A DNA stretch of 13,809 nt from contig CAYXMJ010000076.1 in the NCBI GenBank assembly GCA_964465915.1, positions 1 to 13,809 on the forward strand, written 5' to 3'. Shown here in pieces: positions 1 to 7,516 of the stretch; position 1 is the stretch's first letter; each line of letters starts with the position of its first letter. A model generated the notes under the pieces. It saw only the letters and a program-made list of their open reading frames with translations. It did no database searches and had not been told where the DNA came from. Origin of the DNA: CAVPHV01 sp964465915. Lineage in GTDB: Bacteria > Actinomycetota > Acidimicrobiia > Spongiisociales > UBA5794. Position numbers and translations under genes: made by a program.

Positions 1-63
1 TTCAAAAGCCTCCCGGATAGCCCGTTCGGTACCGAACGTCAGTTCCCCCGCGTCTGCCCCCAT
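1..63 (-). CDS. Unidentified protein, N-terminal fragment (runs off left edge)
   Basis: Reading the minus strand from an ATG at 63-61 gives 21 open codons to the window edge, beginning MGADAGELTFGTERAIREAF. A strong purine-rich ribosome-binding site (GGGGGAAGG on the minus strand, 69-77) sits 5 nt before the ATG, which is the main reason to believe the gene. It would be transcribed divergently from the SLC13-like permease, sharing the 64-395 intergenic region. The fragment is too short for a family assignment. A perfect 16-bp palindrome (23-38) falls inside the coding sequence and is probably a codon coincidence. Confidence 0.45.
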   Translation of the reverse strand, partial: MGADAGELTFGTERAIREAFE

Positions 64-395
64 CTTTGCCTTCCCCCTAGTTCCCAAGCCCACATAGCAC
101 CCTACATCCGAACCCCGCAAAACTGCGGATACCAAACGTTGCCTTCCAACAACCAGATGGCTGGGTACCCATGCATGATACCGCTTTTCTCCGGTCGATT
201 CCGACTCTACCGATACTTCGCTCCGGAACAAGGTTGGTCAGTGATTGTCCGGATTGACTAGTCAAAGCAGAAACGTCGGGCCGATCCTCAGCCCATTTCG
301 GGCCACAAACGACCCGGATGCGCGCGCAATGGATCACCGTGCGCGGCAATCTGGCAGCTAGCGTCTGGCTCCATGGAGAATGCTGCGGTCGTGCG
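64..395. promoter_or_regulatory. Divergent intergenic region with operator-like palindromes
   Basis: About 330 bp with no convincing gene separate the left-edge gene from the permease. Two symmetric elements are visible: a perfect 12-bp palindrome TTGACTAGTCAA at 254-265, and a small hairpin CCGCA-N4-TGCGG at 115-128 nearer the minus-strand gene. The first could be an operator; each half also resembles a -35 box, but no matching -10 box lies at normal spacing in either direction. I see no riboswitch or small RNA. Promoter presence is inferred from the divergent gene arrangement. Confidence 0.3.
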
Positions 396-2168
396 ATGAG
401 CGCCGAAGCCTGGATTACGATCCTGGTTCTGATCGTGGTGGTGTATGCCCTGGTGCGGGACCTGCTCGCCCCGGCGGCAGCCATGCTGGCCGGCACTGCA
501 GTCCTACTCCTCACCGGCGTCATTGATGCCGAACAGGCTTTCTCCGGCTTTTCCAACCCGGCGCCGATCACTGTGGCCTTGCTCTACATCTTGGCCAAGG
601 CGGTCTCGGCTACCGGCCTCCTGGTGCCTTTGGTAGACCGAGCCTTGCAGACCGGCGGCTCGGTCCGAGCGACGTTGGGACGCGTCCTGCCTCCGGTCTT
701 GGCCGCTTCGAGCGTCCTCAACAACACGCCGATTGTCGCGATGATGGTCCCCCACATCTCGGCATGGAGTTCGCGCCACGGCAAGTCGCCATCGCGATAC
801 CTGATGCCACTCTCGTTCGCCGCAATCCTCGGCGGGACTGTCACGCTCATTGGGACATCAACCAACCTCGTCGTGTCGGGCCTGCTCGCCGAGGCTGGAT
901 ACGGGCCGCTTTCCTTCTTCGAAATCACGGTCGTCGGACTGCCGGTGGCCATCGTTGGCTTGATCCTGCTCATTGCCCTGGCGCCGCGGGTGCTCCCGGA
1001 CCGGGCCTCCATCCGCGCCGACCTCGGCGCCGCCGGTCGAGAGTTCATCATCGACATGCTGGTCACCCCGGGTGGGCCACTCGACAGAACGACGGTAGAA
1101 GTCGGCGGTCTGCGCAATCTGGCCGGTGTGTTTCTCGTTGAGATCGTGCGTGGCGATGAAATCATCGCCCCAGTTCGGCCGGAGATGGTGCTACATGGAG
1201 CGGACCGGCTCCGTTTTGCCGGCCGGGTCGACCAAGTCGTCGACCTCATGGCCATTCCCGGCCTCTCATCGACAGAAAGCGAGCAATTCGAGGAATTTGA
1301 TACCTCCCGCTCGAGCTTCTTCGAGGTCGTGGTCGGCGCGACGTCTCCCTTGGTGGGGAACACCCTGAAGGGTCTTCGGTTCCGCGGCTACTACCAAGCC
1401 GCGGTCGTTGCCATCCACCGTGCCGGTCAACGAATCGACGCAAAACTGGGGGACGTGACGGTGCGGGTCGGCGACACGCTTGTCCTCCTCGCCGACCCGC
1501 GGTTCCGGAGTCGATGGCGGGATCGGCCCGATTTCCTTCTCATTTCCCCCCTCGGCGAGGTTCCTCTCACGCCGCGCAAGGGTGGTCCGATCGTCGCCGC
1601 CGCCACCATCGGGGCGGTCCTCCTCGCCGCAACTGGCGTGCTACCGGCGCTAGAGGCGGTCCTGCTCGGCGTCCTGATCATCCTGGCGTTTCGGGTCCTC
1701 AGCCCGGGCGAAGCCAAGAACGCCATCGATATCGACGTGATCCTGACGATGGCAGGCGGGTTTGGGTTGGCGGCGGCGATGCAGGTATCGGGCCTCGCCG
1801 AAACCCTCGCTTCCGGCATGGTGAACAGCTTCGGATCGATCGGTACCGTCGGTGCGCTGCTCGGCATCGTGTTGGCCACGGTCGTGCTGACCGAGTTGGT
1901 GTCGAACACGGCCGCGGCGCTCATCATGTTCCCGATCGCCGTGTCAGCCGCCATTGAACTCGGTCTCGACGACGTACGGGGCTTCGCCATCGCGGTGGCG
2001 GTCGCCGCCTCCGCCTCGTTCCTCACCCCAATCGGGTACCAAACCAACACCATGGTGTACGGCCCGGGCGGCTATCGCTACACCGACTACGCCAGGCTCG
2101 GTGCTCCGATTTCGATCGCGATGATCGTGGTCATCCTGGTCACGGTGCCGATGTTCTGGGCGGCATGA
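396..2168 (+). CDS. SLC13/DASS-family permease with two RCK_C (TrkA-C) domains
   Basis: A 590-residue inner-membrane transporter of the divalent anion:Na+ symporter type. An N-terminal membrane half (residues about 5-200) carries the paired-Asn region LNNTP near 108-112 and the GTSTNLV segment near 153-159. A soluble centre holds two RCK_C/TrkA-C domains (about 215-290 and 307-366), and a second membrane half (about 395-590) has ELVSNT near 499-504 and FLTPIGYQTN near 541-550. The duplicated Ser-Asn-Thr hairpin motifs are characteristic of SLC13. This family takes up sulfate, dicarboxylates or related anions with Na+; the substrate here cannot be read from sequence. The start at 396 is preferred because it begins just before the first hydrophobic helix; an in-frame ATG at 318 would add 26 non-hydrophobic residues. 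No strong ribosome-binding site is seen. It is convergent with the Wzz-like gene, with 22 bp between stops. Confidence 0.85.
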   Translation: MSAEAWITILVLIVVVYALVRDLLAPAAAMLAGTAVLLLTGVIDAEQAFSGFSNPAPITVALLYILAKAVSATGLLVPLVDRALQTGGSVRATLGRVLPPVLAASSVLNNTPIVAMMVPHISAWSSRHGKSPSRYLMPLSFAAILGGTVTLIGTSTNLVVSGLLAEAGYGPLSFFEITVVGLPVAIVGLILLIALAPRVLPDRASIRADLGAAGREFIIDMLVTPGGPLDRTTVEVGGLRNLAGVFLVEIVRGDEIIAPVRPEMVLHGADRLRFAGRVDQVVDLMAIPGLSSTESEQFEEFDTSRSSFFEVVVGATSPLVGNTLKGLRFRGYYQAAVVAIHRAGQRIDAKLGDVTVRVGDTLVLLADPRFRSRWRDRPDFLLISPLGEVPLTPRKGGPIVAAATIGAVLLAATGVLPALEAVLLGVLIILAFRVLSPGEAKNAIDIDVILTMAGGFGLAAAMQVSGLAETLASGMVNSFGSIGTVGALLGIVLATVVLTELVSNTAAALIMFPIAVSAAIELGLDDVRGFAIAVAVAASASFLTPIGYQTNTMVYGPGGYRYTDYARLGAPISIAMIVVILVTVPMFWAA

Positions 2169-2190
2169 AACGCCCGAGCAGTCGAGGCGG

Positions 2191-3720
2191 TCAGGTGAGA
2201 ACCACGCCGAGGATGTTGGCTCTCACGTGGTCGAGCTGACCCAGTGCGCTGTCGACCGTCGACATGTAGCTCGACCACGAACGAACGCAAAGCGCCACGC
2301 CGCCGGTCAGCTGAGCGAGACTGAGCGCGTCGGCCGCGTCGACCACCGGGGGGGCCTCGACGATCAGGAACTCATAGGGGACATCGTGACCGGCCAACAC
2401 CTTCTCAATGACGGGCGAGTCCAAAGCGTCGCTCGGATTGTCGAGCTGCGCCCCGGAGGGAATGACCCGCAGCGTGGAAGGCACACCCGCAATCGTCCGC
2501 ACCGCATCATGCGGCTTGAGGTCGCCGAGCAACACGTCACCAAGCCCGGGCTCGTCCTCGAGACCGAGCAGGCGGTCGACCGCGGAGTCTTGAAAGTTCG
2601 CTGAGATGAGCAGCACGTCGGTGCCCGACTGGGCAAAAGCAATCGCAAGGTCGGTCGCCACGTTCGGCGCCCCTTCGTCGGCAACCGAACTGGTGACGAG
2701 AATGGACGACACCGCTTCGTCGCGGGCCACCGCGAGCAGTGTGCTGCGCAGCCTGCGGAACGACTCTGCCGGCGGCTGATCCGGGTTCGCCAGAATGGTT
2801 GGCACGCCGCTGTCGTTCTCCTTGTTGAGCCAGGATCCGAAACCTGGGATCGAGACGAGGACGGCGAACCCAAATGCCCGCTCGAGATCTTTGGCAGAGC
2901 GGATTCGGTCGTCCAGGCTGTCCCGGGCGAACGCCAACGGCACGCCGACGATGAACCCTCCGATCAAGCCGATGATGACGATCATCCAGTTGGGCGGACT
3001 CACCGGATTCTTGGGAAGGGTCGCCTCGCTGATGACCTCGCCACTGTCCACGCTCAAAGACTCAACGTCGGCAAGCGAAGCCTGCAATTGGTCGCGCTCT
3101 TTCAACAGTGAATCACGCCGCGTTTCGGCAGCGATCCTCACCAGCGATCCCTCCTCACTCCGTGAGATCAGAGTGTTCACCTCGAGTAGTTCGGTGTCGA
3201 TCCGTGCGATCGCCACATCGATCTCCCCCGCTCGCTCTTCCACCTTGAGGACGGCACGCGACTCGCGCTGCTCCAAGTACGCACGCGCAAACGACGCGGT
3301 GACCTCCTGCGCCCGTTGAGGTGAAGAATCCTCGTACGAGATCCTGAGGACCTGGGTGTCGTTGACAACGATGATCGACAGGTTCTCCAGAAGCCTCTGC
3401 GCCGCGGGACTGTTGCTGATCTCCGCTGCCACCTGCTCAGCCACGTCGAGCGAGCCTGCGACCTCTTTTTCGGTGAACATGTTGACGAGTTGGTCAGGGC
3501 GGATCGAGGTTCTGGCCACATCCACCTCGATCGGACGCACGAGGACCGAAGCCTGCGAAACGTATTGCGGTTGCCGGTTGAAGGCGTACAACGCAGCCAG
3601 AGCCCCGCCGAGGACCACCATGAAGATGATGAGCCACCGGCGCCGCCGCAACACCTCCAAGTAGTCGCGGAGCTGCAACGGACGCTCCAACTCGTCCACC
3701 TGACGATGCGACTGGCCCAT
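2191..3720 (-). CDS. Wzz-type polysaccharide co-polymerase fused to a degenerate BY-kinase-like domain
   Basis: Likely role: chain-length control or scaffolding in extracellular polysaccharide assembly at the inner membrane. Numbered from the upstream TTG at 3732 (513 aa), membrane segments lie at about 33-51 and 249-268, the second preceded by the Pro-rich PKNPVSPPNW typical of Wzz. Between them is a periplasmic domain with a probable coiled coil (about 160-225). The C-terminal domain (about 320-513) follows the CpsD/CapB BY-kinase pattern, but its motifs are broken. The Walker A site reads VTSSVADEGAPNV, lacking the GK[ST] core. Walker A' reads LLISANF instead of hhhDxD. Walker B reads LIVEAPP instead of hhIDTPP. 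There is no C-terminal tyrosine cluster; the protein ends ILGVVLT. Phosphotransfer therefore looks unlikely. The ATG at 3720 is chosen; a TTG at 3732 lies only 2 nt after the GGGGGAG ribosome-binding site, which is instead 14 nt from the ATG. The gene is monocistronic here and divergent from the flippase. Confidence 0.85.
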   Translation of the reverse strand: MGQSHRQVDELERPLQLRDYLEVLRRRRWLIIFMVVLGGALAALYAFNRQPQYVSQASVLVRPIEVDVARTSIRPDQLVNMFTEKEVAGSLDVAEQVAAEISNSPAAQRLLENLSIIVVNDTQVLRISYEDSSPQRAQEVTASFARAYLEQRESRAVLKVEERAGEIDVAIARIDTELLEVNTLISRSEEGSLVRIAAETRRDSLLKERDQLQASLADVESLSVDSGEVISEATLPKNPVSPPNWMIVIIGLIGGFIVGVPLAFARDSLDDRIRSAKDLERAFGFAVLVSIPGFGSWLNKENDSGVPTILANPDQPPAESFRRLRSTLLAVARDEAVSSILVTSSVADEGAPNVATDLAIAFAQSGTDVLLISANFQDSAVDRLLGLEDEPGLGDVLLGDLKPHDAVRTIAGVPSTLRVIPSGAQLDNPSDALDSPVIEKVLAGHDVPYEFLIVEAPPVVDAADALSLAQLTGGVALCVRSWSSYMSTVDSALGQLDHVRANILGVVLT

Positions 3721-4018
3721 CTGTTGTGTCAATGCTCCCCCTTTGGACCCGATTCCGGGGGTTTCCCGGGGACCCGGAGCGGCCTACTATACGACGCGGG
3801 GCCGCGACGGTGTTGAAGAACCTGGTGTCTCGGCCTGCCGAATACCCACGTGTGCATCTCATATCCGTTCGAAGCTGCAACAACACTCTTCGGCAAGGTA
3901 GCGACAAGGGGGTAGGGCCTTTTGTGGGGGCTGCTCAAAGAGGGCCTGTGCCCATGATGATCGCCGACACCGCCGCGTCGCGCTCCAGCGAGCGATGGCC
4001 GCTTCCGGATCACCAGCG
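3721..4018. promoter_or_regulatory. Divergent intergenic region between Wzz-like gene and flippase
   Basis: This stretch of about 300 bp should carry promoters for both polysaccharide genes. On the minus strand a TATAGT box (complement of 3786-3791) is a fair -10 candidate about 55-65 bp before the Wzz-like start, but no good -35 box is paired with it. Between that box and the start is a small inverted repeat CCGGG-N5-CCCGG (3755-3769), possibly a leader hairpin. On the plus strand the end of the region holds a possible 22-codon leader ORF, listed separately. The promoter call is weak. Confidence 0.3.
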
Positions 4019-4022
4019 ATGA
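3954..4022 (+). CDS. Possible 22-codon leader ORF coupled to the flippase
   Basis: Two adjacent ATGs (3954 and 3957) open a short frame of 22 codons ending at a TGA (4020-4022) that overlaps the ATG at 4019 in an ATGA junction. A purine run AAAGAGGG (3937-3944) lies 9 nt before the first ATG. The arrangement resembles translational coupling, and the flippase start at 4019 has no clear ribosome-binding site of its own. The peptide (MMIADTAASRSSERWPLPDH and two more residues) matches nothing I recognise. It may be chance in GC-rich DNA, particularly if the flippase starts at 3995. Confidence 0.25.
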   Translation: MMIADTAASRSSERWPLPDHQR

Positions 4023-5620
4023 GCGATCCTGTAGATCCCGCTCCCGAGCCAACCCAGCGAACCCACGCCGCCGACGTCTCCCAACTCGCTCGCGGCGGTG
4101 CTCTGAACCTCCTCAGCGTGTTGTTCGCCGCGGCAGCCGGGGTGTTGCTTTACGTGGTACTCGGACGCCTGCTTGGAGCCGCGGGCTCCGGCGCCTTTCT
4201 CGTCACCATTGCCATCTTCCAGATCCTCGCCGTCGCCGGCACCCTTGGCGCGGACACCGGACTGATCCGAGAGACATCGCGAGCCTTGAGCCTGAACCGT
4301 TCGAAGGAGATCCGCCCGATTCTGGCAGTGGGACTTCTCCCGGTTGCTGCCTTGGGCGTCGTGTTCGGCATCGCCGTGTGGGTCGGTGCCGACACACTTG
4401 CCGGGGCCTTTGGCGGAGGCGAGTCCGAAGCCGACATCGCCGACTACCTGCGGGTGCTGGCACCGATCGTCCCCATCACCTCGCTGTACCTGGCGGTACT
4501 GGGAGCGACCCGCGGCTTCTCAACAATGGTGCCCACCGCCATCATCGACCGCTTCGGTCGCGCAGGGTCCCAACCCATCCTCGTGTGGATCGCAATCGCC
4601 GCAGGCGCGGGCGCCTCGTTGACGGCCCTGGCCTGGGCATCACCCTACGTCGTCGGCCTCGGCGCCGGCCTCATCTGGCTCGAACTGTTGCGCCGCCGCA
4701 GGCGACAGCGCAGGGGCGAAACCTCAAAGACCGTCAGATCTCTGCGCCGTATCACCAAGGACTTCTGGTCGTTCACCCTGCCACGTTCACTCGCCGCCAT
4801 CTTTCGAATCGGTGTCCAGTGGATCGACATCGTCATCGTCGGCGCCATCATGTCGCCGCGCGATGCCGGCATCTACGCCGTCAGTACCCGCCTCCTCCAA
4901 CTCGGCCTCTTCGTCGCCGCATCAATCGGGCAGGTGGCACAGCCGATGTTCTCCAGCCTTCTCGCCGAAGGCCACCACCAACGCACGAGCACCGTCTACC
5001 AAACTGCTACCGGCTGGCTGGTGGCGATCACGTGGCCGCAGTATCTCGCCATCGCGATCTTCGCCCCACTGCTGCTCGGCATCTTCGGGCCCGAGTTCAC
5101 CGAGGGCTCAACCGTCGTCGTCATCCTGGCGGGGTCGGCCATGCTCGGAGCCGCGGCAGGGCCGGTCGACATGCTCCTATTGATGGCAGGCAAAAGCACC
5201 TGGAGCCTGGGCAACACCGCGGTCACGCTCGGCACGAACGTAGCCCTCAACCTCATCCTCATCCCGCAGTTTGGAATCGAGGGCGCCGCCCTCGCCTGGG
5301 CCGCCAGCCGGATCGTCGCCAACGCTCTCCCACTGTTCCAGGTAGGCCGCTACCTGCGCTTCTTCCCGTGGGGTCCCGGGGCGCGTCACGCTTCCGTCGC
5401 CTCCGTCCTCATCTTTGGCGGTGTCGGGTTGGCGGTGCGGGCGATCGGCGGAACAACCTGGGCGACGTTTGCCCTCTACGCCCTGATCGCCTGCGGGATG
5501 TACCTGGTGTTTCTGCGCCGGTACCGCGACGAGCTCGACCTCCCCATGGCCTGGCGAGCGTTCCGCCGCCGAGGCCGGACATCCGAGCCCCAGGCGGAGC
5601 CGTCCGAAGAACCAACTTGA
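4019..5620 (+). CDS. Polysaccharide/oligosaccharide flippase, MOP superfamily (Wzx/RfbX-like)
   Basis: A polytopic membrane protein of 533 residues with about 12-14 hydrophobic helices, expected to flip lipid-linked oligosaccharide repeat units across the cytoplasmic membrane. The opening segment QLARGGALNLLSVLFAAAAG, with the Gly-Ala-Leu/Asn pattern in helix 1, and the RGFSTMVPTAIIDRFGRAG loop resemble the MviN/RfbX (polysaccharide synthesis) branch. A basic cytoplasmic loop (LRRRRRQRRG) splits the two six-helix halves, as expected from the positive-inside rule. The C-terminal 30 residues are hydrophilic. The alternative ATG at 3995 adds eight residues; 4019 is preferred because of the ATGA overlap with a short upstream ORF, though neither has a strong ribosome-binding site. 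It is divergent from the Wzz-like gene, consistent with a shared polysaccharide export role. The TGA stop lies in the left arm of a strong hairpin. Confidence 0.82.
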   Translation: MSDPVDPAPEPTQRTHAADVSQLARGGALNLLSVLFAAAAGVLLYVVLGRLLGAAGSGAFLVTIAIFQILAVAGTLGADTGLIRETSRALSLNRSKEIRPILAVGLLPVAALGVVFGIAVWVGADTLAGAFGGGESEADIADYLRVLAPIVPITSLYLAVLGATRGFSTMVPTAIIDRFGRAGSQPILVWIAIAAGAGASLTALAWASPYVVGLGAGLIWLELLRRRRRQRRGETSKTVRSLRRITKDFWSFTLPRSLAAIFRIGVQWIDIVIVGAIMSPRDAGIYAVSTRLLQLGLFVAASIGQVAQPMFSSLLAEGHHQRTSTVYQTATGWLVAITWPQYLAIAIFAPLLLGIFGPEFTEGSTVVVILAGSAMLGAAAGPVDMLLLMAGKSTWSLGNTAVTLGTNVALNLILIPQFGIEGAALAWAASRIVANALPLFQVGRYLRFFPWGPGARHASVASVLIFGGVGLAVRAIGGTTWATFALYALIACGMYLVFLRRYRDELDLPMAWRAFRRRGRTSEPQAEPSEEPT

Positions 5621-5650
5621 AGATGCCCGGCGCTGCGGCCGGGCATCTTC
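5619..5650. terminator. Bidirectional hairpin terminator between convergent genes
   Basis: A perfect 12-bp inverted repeat, GAAGATGCCCGG and CCGGGCATCTTC, encloses an 8-nt loop (5631-5638). It sits between the convergent flippase (ending 5620) and GH26-like gene A (ending 5674), and its left arm overlaps the flippase stop codon. The outer A/T bases supply only a short T-run on either strand, so it may act partly by stem strength. It is the strongest hairpin I found in the window. Confidence 0.75.
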
Positions 5651-5673
5651 GTTGGCGGTCGTAGGAGCTGCGG

Positions 5674-7356
5674 TCAGCGAGCCGGCCGCAACACGAAAGT
5701 CCACATGGTGGCTTTGCTGTTTGCACTGTTGGCGACGCCGGCCACCTCGCCTGCCTGGTCGCGACGGCTCAGCGGTCCGTTGGAGTCCGTGAGCATCGAC
5801 GTGATCCGACCTAGGCCGGACCCGATGGTCTTGGTCCTGACCCGCTGGTTGGAGGGCCTTTGCCAGTTGGTCGTCCCCGATGTCTTGTCGGTGAAGTACG
5901 ACACCGCCCAAGCGCCGTCGACTCCTGTGGCGAGGGCCGGGGTCATGTGCTTGGCACGAACCTTGTCCTCGACCCTGGCCTTGTACGCCACCAGGGGATC
6001 TCTCCTGTCGACTCCCGAGTAGGCGGCAACCGTCAGCGTCGCCTTGCGGCGGGTCCCCAAGACAACCTTCACCTTCGAGCCGGCATCTCCAGATCTCGCC
6101 ACCCGATACCACGCCCGCGTCTTCATGGACTCGTCCGACCGAGTGCCGATGGTCTTCCATCCCGACGGGTTCTTGATCGCGATGTCCTCGTCGTTCATCG
6201 ACAACATCAGCAGCATGACGTCTCCCGGCTTGACCCAACCGGGGATCTCGACTCGATGTGCGGGCTCATTCGCATATGCCGTGTCCGAGCCACGCCACCT
6301 GATGCCGTCCGTTCCTGGGGGAACGGGAGGGGGTGGTGGCGGCGGAGTGGTGGTTGGGGGCGGCGCGGAGCCTCCACCCGGCCCGACGTTCAAGTACGGC
6401 GATTTGGCCATGTCCTTGAATCCGGCAACCGACGATGACGACGTGTCCGACCACCAGGGGTAGGGTTTGTTGGAGTCGAAGTACACGATCGCCTTGATGT
6501 CGGGGTACTCGTTCTGCAACGTCGACGGAATCTTGCGGAACCAGTTGGCTTTGCGCCCCACCGTCCCCTCTTGGACCCCAAACTCGCCGACCATCAGCGG
6601 CTTGTTGCGCCGCGAGGCCCACGAGTAGAACGCGTCGAAGATCTGCCCGAACTCACGCCAGGCCTGACCCTTCTTGCCGGGAGCCCAGTTGTACCCGTCG
6701 GCGCAGATCCAGTCGACGTACTCATCGCCCGGGTAGTACTGCTGCGCTCCGCCGGTGTGGAATGCCCAGGCCGTGGGACACCACACGAACTCGGCATTGT
6801 GCGCACCCCGATTTCGGAAGGTGGTGACGATGCGGCGCCAGGCTGCCTTGAACTCGGCCGGTGTCCCGGCGTCGGCGTGATTGACGCCTTCTGCCATCTC
6901 CCACGCGTAGCGGATCAGCAGCGGGTCGCCGAATGCCTTGACCCTGTCGGCCGCGGCCCGAATCGTCCTGTCGTGCTGTCCGTTCTTGATCTGGGCGGAG
7001 GGCTTGGCATCCCATGAGATGTAGCCAACTCGACCGTTGTCGCGGTGCCAGTGCTCCCGCCAGGACGGAAAGCTCGCGGTGAACTGGTAGTAGTAGTGGC
7101 CGATGTCGAACGTTCGGCCCGCCAGTGACTCGAGGCGATTGAAGCGACGCTGGATGCCGGCCTTGGTCCAGTCGCCGTCTTTGGGCTTGCCGTACATCCC
7201 CAGCAGCGCACCATCTTCAGGAGCGATGGAACTGCCGCTCGCCTCAGCATTTGGTGCGAGGAGAGATGCAAGGCCGAACATCAGGAGTAACGCCAGCAGC
7301 GCTGCCTTCCATGGTGACCACCAGCTGGCCACCGAACTCCATCGATGCCTTTGCAT
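5674..7356 (-). CDS. Secreted GH26-like glycoside hydrolase A, C-terminal beta-type module
   Basis: A 560-residue exported protein. Residues 1-39 form a signal peptide with probable cleavage after AEA. Residues about 46-322 are a TIM-barrel glycoside hydrolase resembling GH26: E153 in IRYAWEMAEG fits the acid/base position and E258 in MVGEFGVQEG the nucleophile, 105 residues apart as expected. A Pro/Thr/Gly linker (about 325-348) leads to a C-terminal domain (350-560) with alternating beta-strand patterning that I do not recognise; binding or anchoring is a guess. GH26 enzymes mostly cleave beta-mannans and related beta-glucans; the substrate here is unknown. The start is well supported by GAGGAGGT (complement of 7366-7373) 9 nt before the ATG. 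It is the last gene of a likely operon and paralogous to GH26-like B. Its position beside polysaccharide export genes suggests trimming or turnover of the exported polymer. Confidence 0.78.
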   Translation of the reverse strand: MQRHRWSSVASWWSPWKAALLALLLMFGLASLLAPNAEASGSSIAPEDGALLGMYGKPKDGDWTKAGIQRRFNRLESLAGRTFDIGHYYYQFTASFPSWREHWHRDNGRVGYISWDAKPSAQIKNGQHDRTIRAAADRVKAFGDPLLIRYAWEMAEGVNHADAGTPAEFKAAWRRIVTTFRNRGAHNAEFVWCPTAWAFHTGGAQQYYPGDEYVDWICADGYNWAPGKKGQAWREFGQIFDAFYSWASRRNKPLMVGEFGVQEGTVGRKANWFRKIPSTLQNEYPDIKAIVYFDSNKPYPWWSDTSSSSVAGFKDMAKSPYLNVGPGGGSAPPPTTTPPPPPPPVPPGTDGIRWRGSDTAYANEPAHRVEIPGWVKPGDVMLLMLSMNDEDIAIKNPSGWKTIGTRSDESMKTRAWYRVARSGDAGSKVKVVLGTRRKATLTVAAYSGVDRRDPLVAYKARVEDKVRAKHMTPALATGVDGAWAVSYFTDKTSGTTNWQRPSNQRVRTKTIGSGLGRITSMLTDSNGPLSRRDQAGEVAGVANSANSKATMWTFVLRPAR

Positions 7357-7516
7357 ATTCGAGAGACCTCCTCAGGTTCCCCTTCGCGGAACGCCAATCA
7401 GCACTACGTCGCGGCCCCCGCCCGACGTGCGTTCCGATTTGGTCAATTGTGTGGGTCCATCGGTTGGCCCTCGGTCACCTTGAGCACATTCTCAAAATGA
7501 TCACTTGGGCCTCCGA
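7357..7516. other. Intergenic spacer with nested inverted repeat
   Basis: These 160 bp lie between the lipoprotein stop and GH26-like A. Besides the strong ribosome-binding site at 7366-7373 it holds a nested inverted repeat: CGGAACG (7387-7393) pairs with CGTTCCG (7430-7436), and inside it ACGTCG (7406-7411) pairs with CGACGT (7423-7428). In the transcript this would fold just upstream of the GH26-like A ribosome-binding site. It has no following T-run, so attenuation, processing or an internal operator are all possible. No coding frame is convincing here. Confidence 0.4.

Noticed and set aside
23..38. Perfect 16-bp palindrome CGTTCGGTACCGAACG as an operator
   Set aside because: It lies inside the likely coding start of the left-edge gene and is explained by codons for TFGTER; kept only as a note.
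77..571. Minus-strand frame covering the first intergenic region
   Set aside because: Overlaps the permease start, no recognisable domains, and its end abuts the ribosome-binding site of the left-edge gene.
4378..5664. Plus-strand frame of 428 codons inside the flippase
   Set aside because: Arg/His/Pro-rich composition typical of a shifted frame in GC-rich DNA; the flippase frame has clear membrane helices.
5177..6238. Minus-strand frame of about 353 codons spanning the flippase end and hydrolase A
   Set aside because: Crosses the shared terminator and two real genes in wrong frames; Gly/Arg/Gln-rich shadow.
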